64,000 nt of DNA from Donghicola tyrosinivorans (GCF_003003355.1 NZ_PVTQ01000010.1:99339-163338), one strand, 5' to 3'. Shown: positions 8,453 to 16,340, counted from the stretch's first letter. A program made the numbers and translations. Notes: generated by a model not told the origin, from the sequence alone.

Positions 8453-9436
8453 ATGGCACGTGAACCGATCGAGGACAGCGACGTCTTCATCACCGAGGTT
8501 TGTTGGCATTACTACGTGAACGAGATGACTCAGGCCGAAGTGGCGCGCCTGATGGATGTCACGCGCTTGCGGGTAAACCAGGCAATCCAGCGGGCACGCA
8601 GCCTTGGCATGGTGAAAATCCAGATTGAATCGCCCTTCACCACGCGGATCGAGATGCAAGAGACGCTGAAGCAGGCGCTTGGCATCGATCGCGCCGTGGT
8701 CACGCCCGCCAATCGTGATGCCTATGATTACCACCGCCCCACCGGCGCGGCCCTTGCGGCCTTGCTTTTGGAACGGCTGAAGTCCGGCGGATGGTCGTCC
8801 TTTGGTGTGTCTTGGGGTCTGACGCTGGATGCGGCGATTGCCCGTTTGCCGAAACAGAACCACCCCGATCTTGAGGTGGTCTCGATCCTTGGTGGGACGG
8901 CGCAGGGATCTTCGTTCAATTCTTTCGGGATCGCGTCGGGCTTTGCGGGGGCGCTTGGGGCGCATTATTCCATCCTGACCGCGCCGATCTACCTGTCCGA
9001 GGGGCTGGACCGCGATCTGTTCCTGTCCCAATTCGCCCTGCGCGAACATTTCCAGAAATTCGACAATCTGGATGCGGTGCTTCTGACCTGCTCGAACGTG
9101 TCCAAGAAATCCTTCCTTGTCAGCCACGGCCTACCGAACGAGCTGTCGCCCCAAAGCCTGATCGAACAAGGGGCGATTGGCGATGTGCTGGGGCAGTTCC
9201 TTGATAAGGACGGGAACTCGGTGTCCAAGGCGATAGATGATCGGGCCGTGGGGATGCTGCTGGAGCGTGTCCAGCATGTGCCTGAAAAGATCATGGCCGC
9301 CGCCGGTCCCCACAAAGTGGATATCATCCGCGCCGCCTGCAAACGCGGGCTGGTGGATACTTTGGTCACGGACGACGTGACCGCAGAATTATTGATCGCA
9401 TCAGAATTACCGGACGCACCACCGACCGCCCGTTAG
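8453..9436 (+). CDS. SorC/DeoR-type sugar-responsive transcriptional regulator
   Basis: The 327-residue regulator has an N-terminal helix-turn-helix (about residues 17-55, MTQAEVARLMDVTRLRVNQA) and a C-terminal SorC sugar-phosphate-binding domain (from about 60, with GVSWGLTLDAAI and GGTAQGS). The start at 8453 is preceded by GGAGG with good spacing; a longer frame from 8339 was rejected because it runs through the promoter region. It is divergent from the polyol importer operon and 25 bp before the epimerase gene, so it very probably controls both arms. SorC proteins usually respond to a phosphorylated sugar, here perhaps tagatose 6-phosphate or xylulose 5-phosphate. Confidence 0.87.
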   Translation: MAREPIEDSDVFITEVCWHYYVNEMTQAEVARLMDVTRLRVNQAIQRARSLGMVKIQIESPFTTRIEMQETLKQALGIDRAVVTPANRDAYDYHRPTGAALAALLLERLKSGGWSSFGVSWGLTLDAAIARLPKQNHPDLEVVSILGGTAQGSSFNSFGIASGFAGALGAHYSILTAPIYLSEGLDRDLFLSQFALREHFQKFDNLDAVLLTCSNVSKKSFLVSHGLPNELSPQSLIEQGAIGDVLGQFLDKDGNSVSKAIDDRAVGMLLERVQHVPEKIMAAAGPHKVDIIRAACKRGLVDTLVTDDVTAELLIASELPDAPPTAR

Positions 9437-9461
9437 GCGGGTCTTTCGGGAGGAGATTTAA

Positions 9462-10346
9462 ATGAAACGGCTTGGCATTCATTCCTTTGTCTGGACCGGA
9501 GGTCAGACGCAGGAAGGCCTTGAAATGGCGTTGGAAAAATCGGCGCAGCATGGCTACCGCTGCATCGAATTCGCCTATCTGCGGCCCGAATTGTTCGATC
9601 TGGACCGGCTGGCCCGCAAAAGTCAGGAACTGGACGTGCAGATCGGCGTGACCATGGGCCTGCCACTGGACAAGGATATCTCGTCCACCGACCCAGATGC
9701 GGTCGCGGCGGGTAAGGCGATGCTGGCCGATGCGGTGCGGGCCGTGCGCGATGTGGGCGGCGACAAGCTGGGGGGCATCCTTTATTCGGCGCACACCAAG
9801 TACAACCGCCAGCCCACCGCCGAGGGGTGGAAGAACTCGGTCCACGCCATCGCCGAAACCGCCCAGATTGCAGAGGCCGCAGGTGTTGATCTGGTGTTGG
9901 AACTGGTGAACCGGTTTGAAACCAACCTGCTGAACACCACCGCGCAGGGGCTGAAGTTCATCGAAGAGACCGGAAGTGACCACGTGCGCCTGCACTTGGA
10001 CACCTTTCACATGCAGATGGAAGAGGCCAATCTTGCCGCCGCGATCCGGCTGGCGGGGGACAAGATCGGCTATTTCCACATCGGCGAATCCAACCGTGGC
10101 TATCTGGGCGACGGCACCATTGACTGGGACCCCGTCTTCGACGCGCTGGTCGAGATCGGCTATGCCCGCGATGTGGTTTTTGAAAGCTTTTCAACGGCGA
10201 TCGTGGATGAGGGCCTGTCGCTGGCCTGCGCGATCTGGCGGGACACGTGGACCGAAAACGATCCACTGGCCGCCCACGCCAAACAGTTCATTGAATTGAA
10301 ATGGGCCGAGGCAGAACGCCGACGCGCCACCAATACCCGCGCTTAA
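9462..10346 (+). CDS. D-tagatose 3-epimerase/D-psicose 3-epimerase family ketose epimerase
   Basis: The 294-residue TIM-barrel enzyme of the AP endonuclease-2 superfamily epimerises ketohexoses at C-3 (tagatose/sorbose, psicose/fructose) in the cytosol. The metal-binding quartet is Glu147 (ELVNRFE), Asp180 (HLDTFH), His206 (YFHIGES) and Glu241 (VFESF). Each is offset by exactly five from the Pseudomonas cichorii tagatose 3-epimerase residues 152/185/211/246. Arg212 in NRGYLGDG is also in a family-typical motif. A Rhodobacter sphaeroides member of this family has been characterised. It is cotranscribed with the kinase and the GatZ-like gene and would link sorbose or psicose to the tagatose branch. 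Confidence 0.85.
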   Translation: MKRLGIHSFVWTGGQTQEGLEMALEKSAQHGYRCIEFAYLRPELFDLDRLARKSQELDVQIGVTMGLPLDKDISSTDPDAVAAGKAMLADAVRAVRDVGGDKLGGILYSAHTKYNRQPTAEGWKNSVHAIAETAQIAEAAGVDLVLELVNRFETNLLNTTAQGLKFIEETGSDHVRLHLDTFHMQMEEANLAAAIRLAGDKIGYFHIGESNRGYLGDGTIDWDPVFDALVEIGYARDVVFESFSTAIVDEGLSLACAIWRDTWTENDPLAAHAKQFIELKWAEAERRRATNTRA

Positions 10347-10365
10347 CCTCGGGAAAGACGCTGAC

Positions 10366-11358
10366 ATGACAGACCAAGACACCCTAGCGCCCGACGCGCT
10401 GGGACCGACCCTTTGCATCGGCGAGATACTGGCCGAGATCGTCGCCACCACCACGGGGAATGGCTTTTTAGAACCGGTGCCAATGATCGGCCCCTACCCC
10501 AGCGGGGCGCCTGCGATCTTTATTGATCAGGCCGGACGCATCGGCGGTGCGGCGGCGATGGTCGGGGCTGTGGGGGATGATGACTTTGGCCGCGTGAACA
10601 TCGCGCGGCTAAAGCGGGACGGTGTGGACGTGAGCGGCATCCACACCGATCCCACCTTGCCTACTGGCACCGCCTTTGTCCGCTATCGCCCTGACGGGGC
10701 ACGGGATTTCGTGTTCAACATGTGGACCTCGGCGGCGGGAGCCTTGGCGTGGACCGATGCGGTGGATGCTGTCTGCACCCGCGCAGGGCACCTGCATGTG
10801 ATGGGCACTTTGCTAGGTCATCAGACCATCTGGGAGATGACCGAGCGCGCGGCGACCATGATCAAAGCCCGCGGCGGCACCATCTCTTTGGACCCGAACC
10901 TACGCAAAGAGCTGCGCGGCGATCCCCAGACCGGCAGTCGCTTTGCCCAGATGGTCGGGATGGCCGATCTGCTGCTACCATCGGGGGATGAGCTGTATCT
11001 GGCTGCCGATCTGCCCCCAGAGGCGGGTGAAGAGGCGGCGCTGGCGCGGCTTTTTGATCTTGGCGTCAAAGAGGTCGCGATCAAGCGCGGCGCGGATGGT
11101 GCCACCTGCGCCTTGCCCGATGGCAGCCGCATTCACGGGGCGGCTTTCGCCGTCACGGAACTGGACCCTACAGGGGCGGGCGATTGCTTTGGCGGGGCCT
11201 ATGTGGCCTGCCGCCGCTTAGGGATGCCTGTGCAGCAGGCGCTGACCTACGCCAACGCCGCCGGTGCGCGGAATGTGACCTTTCGCGGCCCGATGGAAGG
11301 GGCCGGTACCCGCACCGAACTGAATGACTTTATCTCAAACACAAAGCGACTAGCCTGA
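10366..11358 (+). CDS. PfkB-family sugar kinase, probably D-tagatose kinase
   Basis: The 330-residue ribokinase-family (PF00294) enzyme has a glycine-rich region (GRIGGAAAMVGAVGDDDFG, about 61-79) and the C-terminal signature DPTGAGDCF with catalytic Asp273. It overlaps the following PF08013 gene by one base. In Agrobacterium a PF00294 kinase in a matching gene set phosphorylates D-tagatose to D-tagatose 6-phosphate, so the same reaction is the best guess. Alternatives are fructokinase or 2-keto-3-deoxygluconate kinase, but no KDG pathway genes are nearby. Confidence 0.82.
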   Translation: MTDQDTLAPDALGPTLCIGEILAEIVATTTGNGFLEPVPMIGPYPSGAPAIFIDQAGRIGGAAAMVGAVGDDDFGRVNIARLKRDGVDVSGIHTDPTLPTGTAFVRYRPDGARDFVFNMWTSAAGALAWTDAVDAVCTRAGHLHVMGTLLGHQTIWEMTERAATMIKARGGTISLDPNLRKELRGDPQTGSRFAQMVGMADLLLPSGDELYLAADLPPEAGEEAALARLFDLGVKEVAIKRGADGATCALPDGSRIHGAAFAVTELDPTGAGDCFGGAYVACRRLGMPVQQALTYANAAGARNVTFRGPMEGAGTRTELNDFISNTKRLA

Positions 11359-12635
11359 TGCCTCTTGCTCTGACCGATCTTGCGCCGCGTTATCACAGCG
11401 GCCAGCCTGCTGGCATCACCTCTGTCTGCTCGGCCCATCCGCTGGTGTTACGGGCGGCCCTTCGCCACGGGCGGGACACGGGTGCGACTGTGTTGATTGA
11501 GGCGACTTGTAATCAGGTGAACCACCTTGGCGGTTACACGGGCATGACGCCGGTGGATTTCGCCGCGATGGTCTACCGGCTGGCGGATCACGAAGGTTGC
11601 CCCCACGATCTGATCCTTCTGGGCGGTGATCATCTGGGACCTAACCCGTGGCGGCATCTGCCCGCCGATCAGGCGATGGCCGAGGCCGTGCAGATGGTCG
11701 CTGCCTATGTGGCCGCAGGTTTCGGCAAGATTCACCTTGATGCCTCGATGGGCTGCGAGGGCGAGGCCGAGGCGCTGGATGATGCCGCGACCGCCGCCCG
11801 CGCTGCACGTCTGGCCCGCGTGGCTGAGGATACTGCCAAAGCCCTCGATCTGCCGCCGCCCCAATACATTATCGGTACCGAGGTGCCGCCCCCCGGCGGG
11901 GCTGATCATGAACTGACCACCGTCGCCCCCACCGCGCCGGATGCAGCCCGCCAGACCTTGGCGGTGCATCAGCGGGTGTTCAGGGAAAACGGTCTGGATC
12001 AGGCCCTGACCCGCGTGCTGGGGCTGGTGGTCCAACCGGGGGTCGAGTTTGGCAACAAGAACACCGTCCTTTATCGCCCCGAGGCCGCTAAGGACTTGGT
12101 CGCTGTGCTGGCCGACACTCCGCAGGTGATCTTTGAGGCCCATTCCACCGACTACCAAGGCACCACACCTTTGACCCAGTTGGTCCGCGATGGCTTTCCC
12201 ATTCTCAAGGTCGGGCCAGAGCTGACCTTCGTCCTGCGCGAGGCGCTTTATGCGCTGGACCTGATCGCCAGTGATCTGCTGCCCGATTACGGCGCACGGC
12301 CCCTTTTCACCGCGATGGAGGCTCTGATGATCAAGGCCCCCGCCAATTGGGCGCGGCACTATCATGGCTCGGACGCGGAACTGCGGGTGCTGCGCCATTA
12401 TTCGCTGTCCGACCGCATCCGCTACTACTGGACCACGCCAGAGGCGCAATCGGCGGTGCAAGCCCTGCTGGATGCCTTGCGCGGGCACTCGGTGCCTTTG
12501 CCGCTGATGTGGCAGCACCTGCCATCTGCGGCGCGTTTCGCGGGCAAGCCGCTGGACCCTGAAGAGGTGCTGATCTGGCGCGTCACCCAGTCTTTGCAAA
12601 GTTATCACGCCGCCTGCACGGGCGCGGCGTCCTAG
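11358..12635 (+). CDS. GatZ/KbaZ-family (PF08013) D-tagatose-6-phosphate 4-epimerase
   Basis: The 425-residue protein is of the GatZ/KbaZ family: EATCNQVNHLGGYTGMTP near 50, LLGGDHLGPNPW, KIHLDASMGCEGE, and a late EALMIKAPANWARHYHG. Proteins of this family were thought to be aldolase chaperone subunits, but a member in Agrobacterium was shown to convert D-tagatose 6-phosphate to D-fructose 6-phosphate. No GatY/KbaY aldolase partner is present here, which favours the stand-alone epimerase role. It overlaps the PfkB stop by one base and is followed 16 bp later by an SDR gene. This places the end of the hexitol route in glycolysis. Confidence 0.85.
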   Translation: MPLALTDLAPRYHSGQPAGITSVCSAHPLVLRAALRHGRDTGATVLIEATCNQVNHLGGYTGMTPVDFAAMVYRLADHEGCPHDLILLGGDHLGPNPWRHLPADQAMAEAVQMVAAYVAAGFGKIHLDASMGCEGEAEALDDAATAARAARLARVAEDTAKALDLPPPQYIIGTEVPPPGGADHELTTVAPTAPDAARQTLAVHQRVFRENGLDQALTRVLGLVVQPGVEFGNKNTVLYRPEAAKDLVAVLADTPQVIFEAHSTDYQGTTPLTQLVRDGFPILKVGPELTFVLREALYALDLIASDLLPDYGARPLFTAMEALMIKAPANWARHYHGSDAELRVLRHYSLSDRIRYYWTTPEAQSAVQALLDALRGHSVPLPLMWQHLPSAARFAGKPLDPEEVLIWRVTQSLQSYHAACTGAAS

Positions 12636-12651
12636 AAATGGAGGATTTCCG

Positions 12652-13383
12652 ATGACCAAGGATTTCGAAGGTAAACGCATTATCGTCACCGGCGCAGGCA
12701 AAGGGATTGGCCGCGCTTGTGTGCAGGAACTGGCGCGCCGCGGGGCAATCCCCATCGCCATCGCCCGTACCCAAAGCGATCTGGACAGCTTGAAGGCTGA
12801 AACGGGATGTGAAGTGATCCGCGCCGATCTGGCGGATAACGCCGCCGCTCGCGCAGCAATGGCGCAGGCGGGGCTTTGTGATGGTCTGATCAACTGCGCA
12901 GGCACCAACGTTCTGGAATCCGTGCTGGAGATGACCGATGAGGGTTATGAGACCGTCATGGGCATCAACCTGCGGGCTGCGCTGATCTGCGCTCAGGAAT
13001 TCGCTCGCGCCCGTGTGGCCGCTGGCGGTGGCGGGGTGATCCTCAATGTCACCTCAATCGCGGGCCATCGGGGCTTTCAGAGCCACATGGTCTATGCGGC
13101 CTCGAAAGCGGGGCTTGAAGGCGCGACCCGCGTCATGGCCCGTGAACTTGGGCCCCACGGCATTCGCGTGAATGCCGTCGCCCCCACTGTCACCATGACC
13201 GAACTGGCCGCCGCCGCGTGGTCTGACCCTGCCGCGAAAGACCCGATGATGGTGCGCCACCCCATCGGCCGCTTTGCCGAGGTCGACGACGTGGCCCGAT
13301 CGATCCTGATGCTGATGGGGGACGATGCGCCGATGGTTACTGGCGCGGTGCTGCCAATCGATGGCGGCTTTCTGTCTGTCTGA
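12652..13383 (+). CDS. SDR polyol/ketose dehydrogenase (L-xylulose reductase-like)
   Basis: The 243-residue classical short-chain dehydrogenase has the cofactor motif TGAGKGIG (13-20), an NCAG motif near 82, a catalytic serine in NVTSIAG, and Tyr148-xxx-Lys152 (YAASK). The VTGAGKGIGR start and overall form resemble L-xylulose/dicarbonyl reductases. In the altritol/galactitol gene sets an SDR oxidises galactitol or another hexitol to a ketose, so this is a candidate galactitol or arabitol dehydrogenase. It lies between the GatZ-like gene and a second SDR gene in the same operon. Substrate and cofactor preference are open. Confidence 0.78.
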   Translation: MTKDFEGKRIIVTGAGKGIGRACVQELARRGAIPIAIARTQSDLDSLKAETGCEVIRADLADNAAARAAMAQAGLCDGLINCAGTNVLESVLEMTDEGYETVMGINLRAALICAQEFARARVAAGGGGVILNVTSIAGHRGFQSHMVYAASKAGLEGATRVMARELGPHGIRVNAVAPTVTMTELAAAAWSDPAAKDPMMVRHPIGRFAEVDDVARSILMLMGDDAPMVTGAVLPIDGGFLSV

Positions 13384-13418
13384 TCCCTTTTTACCCGATT
13401 TTTGAACGGAGAACTGAA

Positions 13419-14147
13419 ATGGCTGAACGCCTGAACGGTAAAATCGCCGCCATCACCGGTGCGGCCTCTGGTATTGGTCTGGCGACCACCAAAGCGCTGC
13501 TGGCCGAAGGGGCCACTGTGGTCATGGTGGACCGCGATGCAGCGGCGCTGGAAAAGCTGATCGCTGAGCTAGGGGACAAGGCCATCGCGCAGATCACCGA
13601 TCTGCTGGATACGGCCAGTTGCGATGCGATGGTCCCTGAAATTCTGGAGAAGGTGCCACATATCGACATCCTCTACCTGAACGCAGGCACGTATATCGGT
13701 GGCGATCTGGACCAGACCGATGCGGCCAGCATCGACCGGATGCTGAACCTGAACGTCAATGCGGTGATGAAGAACACCCTTGCCGTAATCCCCCATATGA
13801 AGGGGCGTGGCGTGGGCGATATCTGGGTCACATGCTCGGTCGCGGGGCATAGCGCCATCGCGTGGGAGCCGGTCTATTCCGGCTCGAAATGGGCGATCAC
13901 CTGCTTTGTGCAGACCATGCGCCGCCAGTTGCGGGAGCATGGTATCCGCGTGGGGCAGGTCTCGCCCGGTCCTGTGATTTCGGCCCTGCTGGCCGATTGG
14001 CCGGAAGAGAACCTGCGCAAGGCCAAGGAAAGTGGATCACTGATTGAACCTGATGAGGTCGCCGATGCGGTGGTCTTTGCCCTGACGCGGGGCCGGAACG
14101 TGACGATCCGCGATATGGTCGTGCTGCCTACCAATTTCGACATTTGA
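13419..14147 (+). CDS. SDR polyol dehydrogenase, ribitol 2-dehydrogenase-like
   Basis: The 242-residue SDR has TGAASGIG (14-21), LNAG, a catalytic serine in TCSVAG, and Tyr153-xxx-Lys157 (YSGSK). The C-terminal layout (PVISALLADWPEENL then NVTIRDMVVLPTNFDI) follows the ribitol 2-dehydrogenase family. It is a clear paralogue of the RbtD-like gene at 49012-49737 but more diverged from Klebsiella-type RbtD, so it may use another pentitol or hexitol. It is the last gene of the plus-strand polyol operon and is followed by a strong hairpin. Confidence 0.8.
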   Translation: MAERLNGKIAAITGAASGIGLATTKALLAEGATVVMVDRDAAALEKLIAELGDKAIAQITDLLDTASCDAMVPEILEKVPHIDILYLNAGTYIGGDLDQTDAASIDRMLNLNVNAVMKNTLAVIPHMKGRGVGDIWVTCSVAGHSAIAWEPVYSGSKWAITCFVQTMRRQLREHGIRVGQVSPGPVISALLADWPEENLRKAKESGSLIEPDEVADAVVFALTRGRNVTIRDMVVLPTNFDI

Positions 14148-14157
14148 TGATTGGCAT

Positions 14158-14181
14158 TGCCCCTCTGGTGACAGAGGGGCA
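14158..14181. terminator. Bidirectional hairpin between convergent genes
   Basis: TGCCCCTCTG (14158-14167) and CAGAGGGGCA (14172-14181) form a perfect 10-bp stem with a GTGA loop. It lies 10 nt past the SDR stop and 8 nt before the stop of the minus-strand exporter gene. There is no T-run, so termination may be weak or Rho-assisted. Confidence 0.6.
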
Positions 14182-14189
14182 GTGTGGCG

Positions 14190-15065
14190 TCAGGCAACCG
14201 CAGACATGCGCCGCACGCCAGAATAAGCGTTGAAAAGGATGGCCATCAGCACAATCGCTCCGCCAGCAAAGGTGGCTGTGCTGGCCGTCTCGCCCAAGAC
14301 CAGCCAGACCCAGAAGGGGGCCAAGAGGACCTCGGTGTTCGACAGCAGCGTTAGTTCCGCCGAGGGGACCACGCGGCTGCCCAAGGCATAAAGGGTCATG
14401 CCGCCCGCCATTGTCACTGCGCCCATAAGCAGGCACCACATCAGGTCCGTAGCGGGAATGATCAGCGGTGCCCCTTGGGCCGCCGCCCCATGGGCCCCTG
14501 CGGCAACGGCGAAGATCGCGCCAAGGATCACTGCGGGCAGGCTACTTTGTGCCCGTTGCCAGCGCAGGGAAACACTGAAGGCCGCAAACCCCAGCGAGGC
14601 CGAAAGCGCCGCGATGTTGCCGGTTAGAGCGCCGCCAGACAGCCCTTCGCTGACCATCACGAAGATTCCCACTAGCGCAAGGGCAATGGCGCCCCAAGTG
14701 CGTGGCGCCACGGTCTCGGCCAGCACAATCTTTCCAAGGATCGCCGCCAGAAAGGGCGATGCAGCCAGCAAAAACGCGGCATTCGCCACCGTCGTGGTCT
14801 GGAACGCAAGGATCGAGCCGCCCATTGCCACTACCAGACCCACGCCGCCCAGAACGCCCGCCAGTCCCACTGTGCGCAAGGCTTGCCAAGGGGCGCGACG
14901 CTGGGACCAAGTGAGATAGGCCAGCAAGACCGGAATCATCGCAGCCGAGCGCCACATGAGAACGGTCCATGTTCCCGCAACCTCGATCTGGCGGATGATC
15001 AAGGGTTGGACGGACCACATAAGCCCTGCGGTCAAGACGATGACCATGCCTGTTCCGTAGCGCAT
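14190..15065 (-). CDS. EamA/DMT-superfamily membrane transporter
   Basis: The 291-residue integral membrane protein has about ten predicted helices in two EamA repeats (residues about 5-140 and 150-285), typical of drug/metabolite exporters such as RhaT/YdcZ relatives. The start MRYGTGMV at 15065 is backed by an upstream AGGAGG; the longer frame from 15122 would cross the putative LysR site. It is divergent from a LysR gene with a 96-bp gap, an arrangement often seen when LysR controls an exporter. The substrate is unknown. Confidence 0.82.
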   Translation of the reverse strand: MRYGTGMVIVLTAGLMWSVQPLIIRQIEVAGTWTVLMWRSAAMIPVLLAYLTWSQRRAPWQALRTVGLAGVLGGVGLVVAMGGSILAFQTTTVANAAFLLAASPFLAAILGKIVLAETVAPRTWGAIALALVGIFVMVSEGLSGGALTGNIAALSASLGFAAFSVSLRWQRAQSSLPAVILGAIFAVAAGAHGAAAQGAPLIIPATDLMWCLLMGAVTMAGGMTLYALGSRVVPSAELTLLSNTEVLLAPFWVWLVLGETASTATFAGGAIVLMAILFNAYSGVRRMSAVA

Positions 15066-15113
15066 GTGATGCCTCCTGTGTCTGTGTGGGTCCATGTAAG
15101 GGCTAGGCAAAGG

Positions 15114-15137
15114 CTCAATCAAACGAATAGAATTGAG
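15114..15137. promoter_or_regulatory. LysR-type site in the exporter/LysR divergent gap
   Basis: CTCAAT (15114-15119) and ATTGAG (15132-15137) form a perfect inverted repeat separated by 12 bp, in the form of a LysR binding box. It lies 25 bp upstream of the LysR start and 49 bp upstream of the exporter start. Binding by the neighbouring LysR protein is inferred. Confidence 0.5.
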
Positions 15138-15161
15138 GTGATGCTTCAGGAAAATTGAATT

Positions 15162-16031
15162 ATGTCCGAACCGTTAGATTTAACCCTGCTGCGCAGCTTT
15201 GTGGCTGTGGTCGAATTGGGCAGCATCCAGCTGGCCGCTGTACGAGTAGGACGCAGCCAGTCTGCGGTGAGCATGCAGATCAAGCGGTTGGAAGAGGACG
15301 TGGGCTGCGCCTTGTTCCAGCGCGACGGGCGCAATCTGCGCCTGAATGTGGCTGGCGATGATCTGCTGCTGCACGCCCGCCGCCTGTTGCGCCTGTCTGA
15401 TGAGGCGTTGGCCAGCCTGCGCCGTCCCGACACCGCCGGTATTGTGCGCTTTGGTCTGCCCGAAGATTACGCCGAGCATCTGGCCCTGCCTGCCATCGCG
15501 CGGTTTCAGGAAGAGTTTCCTTTGGCAGAGGTTCAGTTGACCTTCGATTCTTCGCCCGATTTGCTGCGGATGTTGGATCTTGGCCAGATTGATATGGCTT
15601 TGGTGACGCGCGCGCCTAACCAGCCCTTTGCCGTCCTGCGGCGCGAGCCCTTTGTTTGGGCGGCGGCCCCTGAACACAGCATCTGGCTGCGCGATCCGAT
15701 TCCGGTTGGTGTTTTCGAGGCCGGAGATATTGCTCGCCGCGTGGCCTTGGAAGCACTGCAAGCGGTTGACCGGCCCTATCGCGTGGTGGCCACGACCCAC
15801 AGTGTTCTGGGGTTGGTGGCGATTGCGCAAGCGGGGCTTGGGGTGATCGGGCTGGTAGAAAGCTCGGTTCCGCCTAATCTGGTGCGTCTGACCGAAGAGG
15901 ATGGCCTGCCACCTATGCCGAGCTTTGATCTGAGCCTGATCCCCGGCCCCGGCGAGCCTGCGCCGGTGGTGCGGCTGTTGCAGGAGTTCCTGTTGCGCGA
16001 GTTGCGCAATGACGGGGGCGTGGGCGCTTAG
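15162..16031 (+). CDS. LysR-family transcriptional regulator
   Basis: The 289-residue regulator has an N-terminal winged helix-turn-helix (about 8-65, LRSFVAVVELGSIQLAAVRVGRSQSAVSMQIKRLE) and a periplasmic-binding-like effector domain (about 90-285). It is divergent from the DMT exporter gene and probably controls it. The variant IQLAAVRVGRSQSAVSMQ resembles LysR proteins paired with exporters. The inducer is not known. The repeat element at 16064-16107 follows its stop codon. Confidence 0.85.
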   Translation: MSEPLDLTLLRSFVAVVELGSIQLAAVRVGRSQSAVSMQIKRLEEDVGCALFQRDGRNLRLNVAGDDLLLHARRLLRLSDEALASLRRPDTAGIVRFGLPEDYAEHLALPAIARFQEEFPLAEVQLTFDSSPDLLRMLDLGQIDMALVTRAPNQPFAVLRREPFVWAAAPEHSIWLRDPIPVGVFEAGDIARRVALEALQAVDRPYRVVATTHSVLGLVAIAQAGLGVIGLVESSVPPNLVRLTEEDGLPPMPSFDLSLIPGPGEPAPVVRLLQEFLLRELRNDGGVGA

Positions 16032-16063
16032 ACTTTGATCGTTGTGCCGCTTGGCTGGCCTGA

Positions 16064-16107
16064 GCGGGGCTCTGCCCCGCACCCCGAGGTATTTATGCCA
16101 AGATGAA
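16064..16107. repeat. GC-rich intergenic repeat, copy 1
   Basis: GCGGGGC-TCT-GCCCCGC (16064-16080) is a perfect hairpin, followed by CCCCGAGGTATTTATGCCAA and GATGAA to 16107. Copy 2 at 63864-63931 shares the CTCTGCC hairpin and the GGTATTT..CCAAG.TGAA tail. Elements of this kind are scattered at gene ends in Rhodobacterales genomes as I recall them. Function is unknown; 3' end formation or mRNA protection is plausible. Confidence 0.7.
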
Positions 16108-16142
16108 CCTAGCGGGTTTTGGACTTTGGGGGGCGTGGGGGA

Positions 16143-16231
16143 AAAGAAAAAGGCGACACACAAGGGAGGAGGAGATGTGTGCCGCCTGAATTTTCAAGAC
16201 ACCGTCAGGGAGGAGGAGAGACGCTGTCTAC
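16143..16231 (-). ncRNA. Cuckoo/CcsR-type sRNA with two CCUCCUCCC hairpin loops
   Basis: On the minus strand, stem 1 (16220-16229 with 16197-16206, one mismatch) and stem 2 (16176-16186 with 16152-16162) each present the same 13-nt loop, TCTCCTCCTCCCT, with the anti-Shine-Dalgarno motif CCTCCTCCC. They are joined by a short AU-rich linker (16187-16196). Stem 2 has one G-U pair that forms only in minus-strand RNA, which sets the strand, and it is followed by TTTTTCTTTT, making it an intrinsic terminator. This is the architecture of the cuckoo family and the CcsR RNAs of Rhodobacter, which are stress-induced. The RNA would be about 90 nt. It stands alone between the LysR gene end and the lactonase gene end, without a DUF1127 neighbour. 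Other CcsR copies are usually elsewhere in such genomes. Confidence 0.82.
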
Positions 16232-16237
16232 CTCTTA

Positions 16238-16268
16238 ACGATAGCCCGAGACGCATGTTTGTCCAAAC
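16238..16268 (-). promoter_or_regulatory. Candidate promoter of the sRNA with overlapping palindrome
   Basis: On the minus strand TTGGAC (16266-16261) and TATCGT (16243-16238) are 17 bp apart, which would start transcription near 16231, at the base of the first hairpin. The palindrome GTTTGTCCAAAC (16257-16268) overlaps the -35 box. The boxes are weak matches to the housekeeping consensus; a heat-shock-type sigma factor, as known for CcsR RNAs, is possible. Confidence 0.4.
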
Positions 16269-16340
16269 GGTTTTTCTGCAATGCAGCAATGCGCGTGCGG
16301 CATGGCCGCTTTTTTAGGCATGATGTTCTGGTTGTTGGAG

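Larger units (their letters stand above)
16032..16340. other. 309-bp gap between LysR and lactonase genes
   Basis: The gap contains the GC-rich repeat (16064-16107), the minus-strand sRNA (16143-16231) and its candidate promoter. The remaining 16269-16340 region shows no convincing gene. It may carry the 3' end of the minus-strand lactonase operon, whose terminator I could not identify. Confidence 0.6.

Noticed and set aside
9425..9445. Imperfect hairpin across the SorC stop codon as a terminator
   Set aside because: Short and bulged, followed by only three Ts, and the next gene starts 25 bp later in the same operon.
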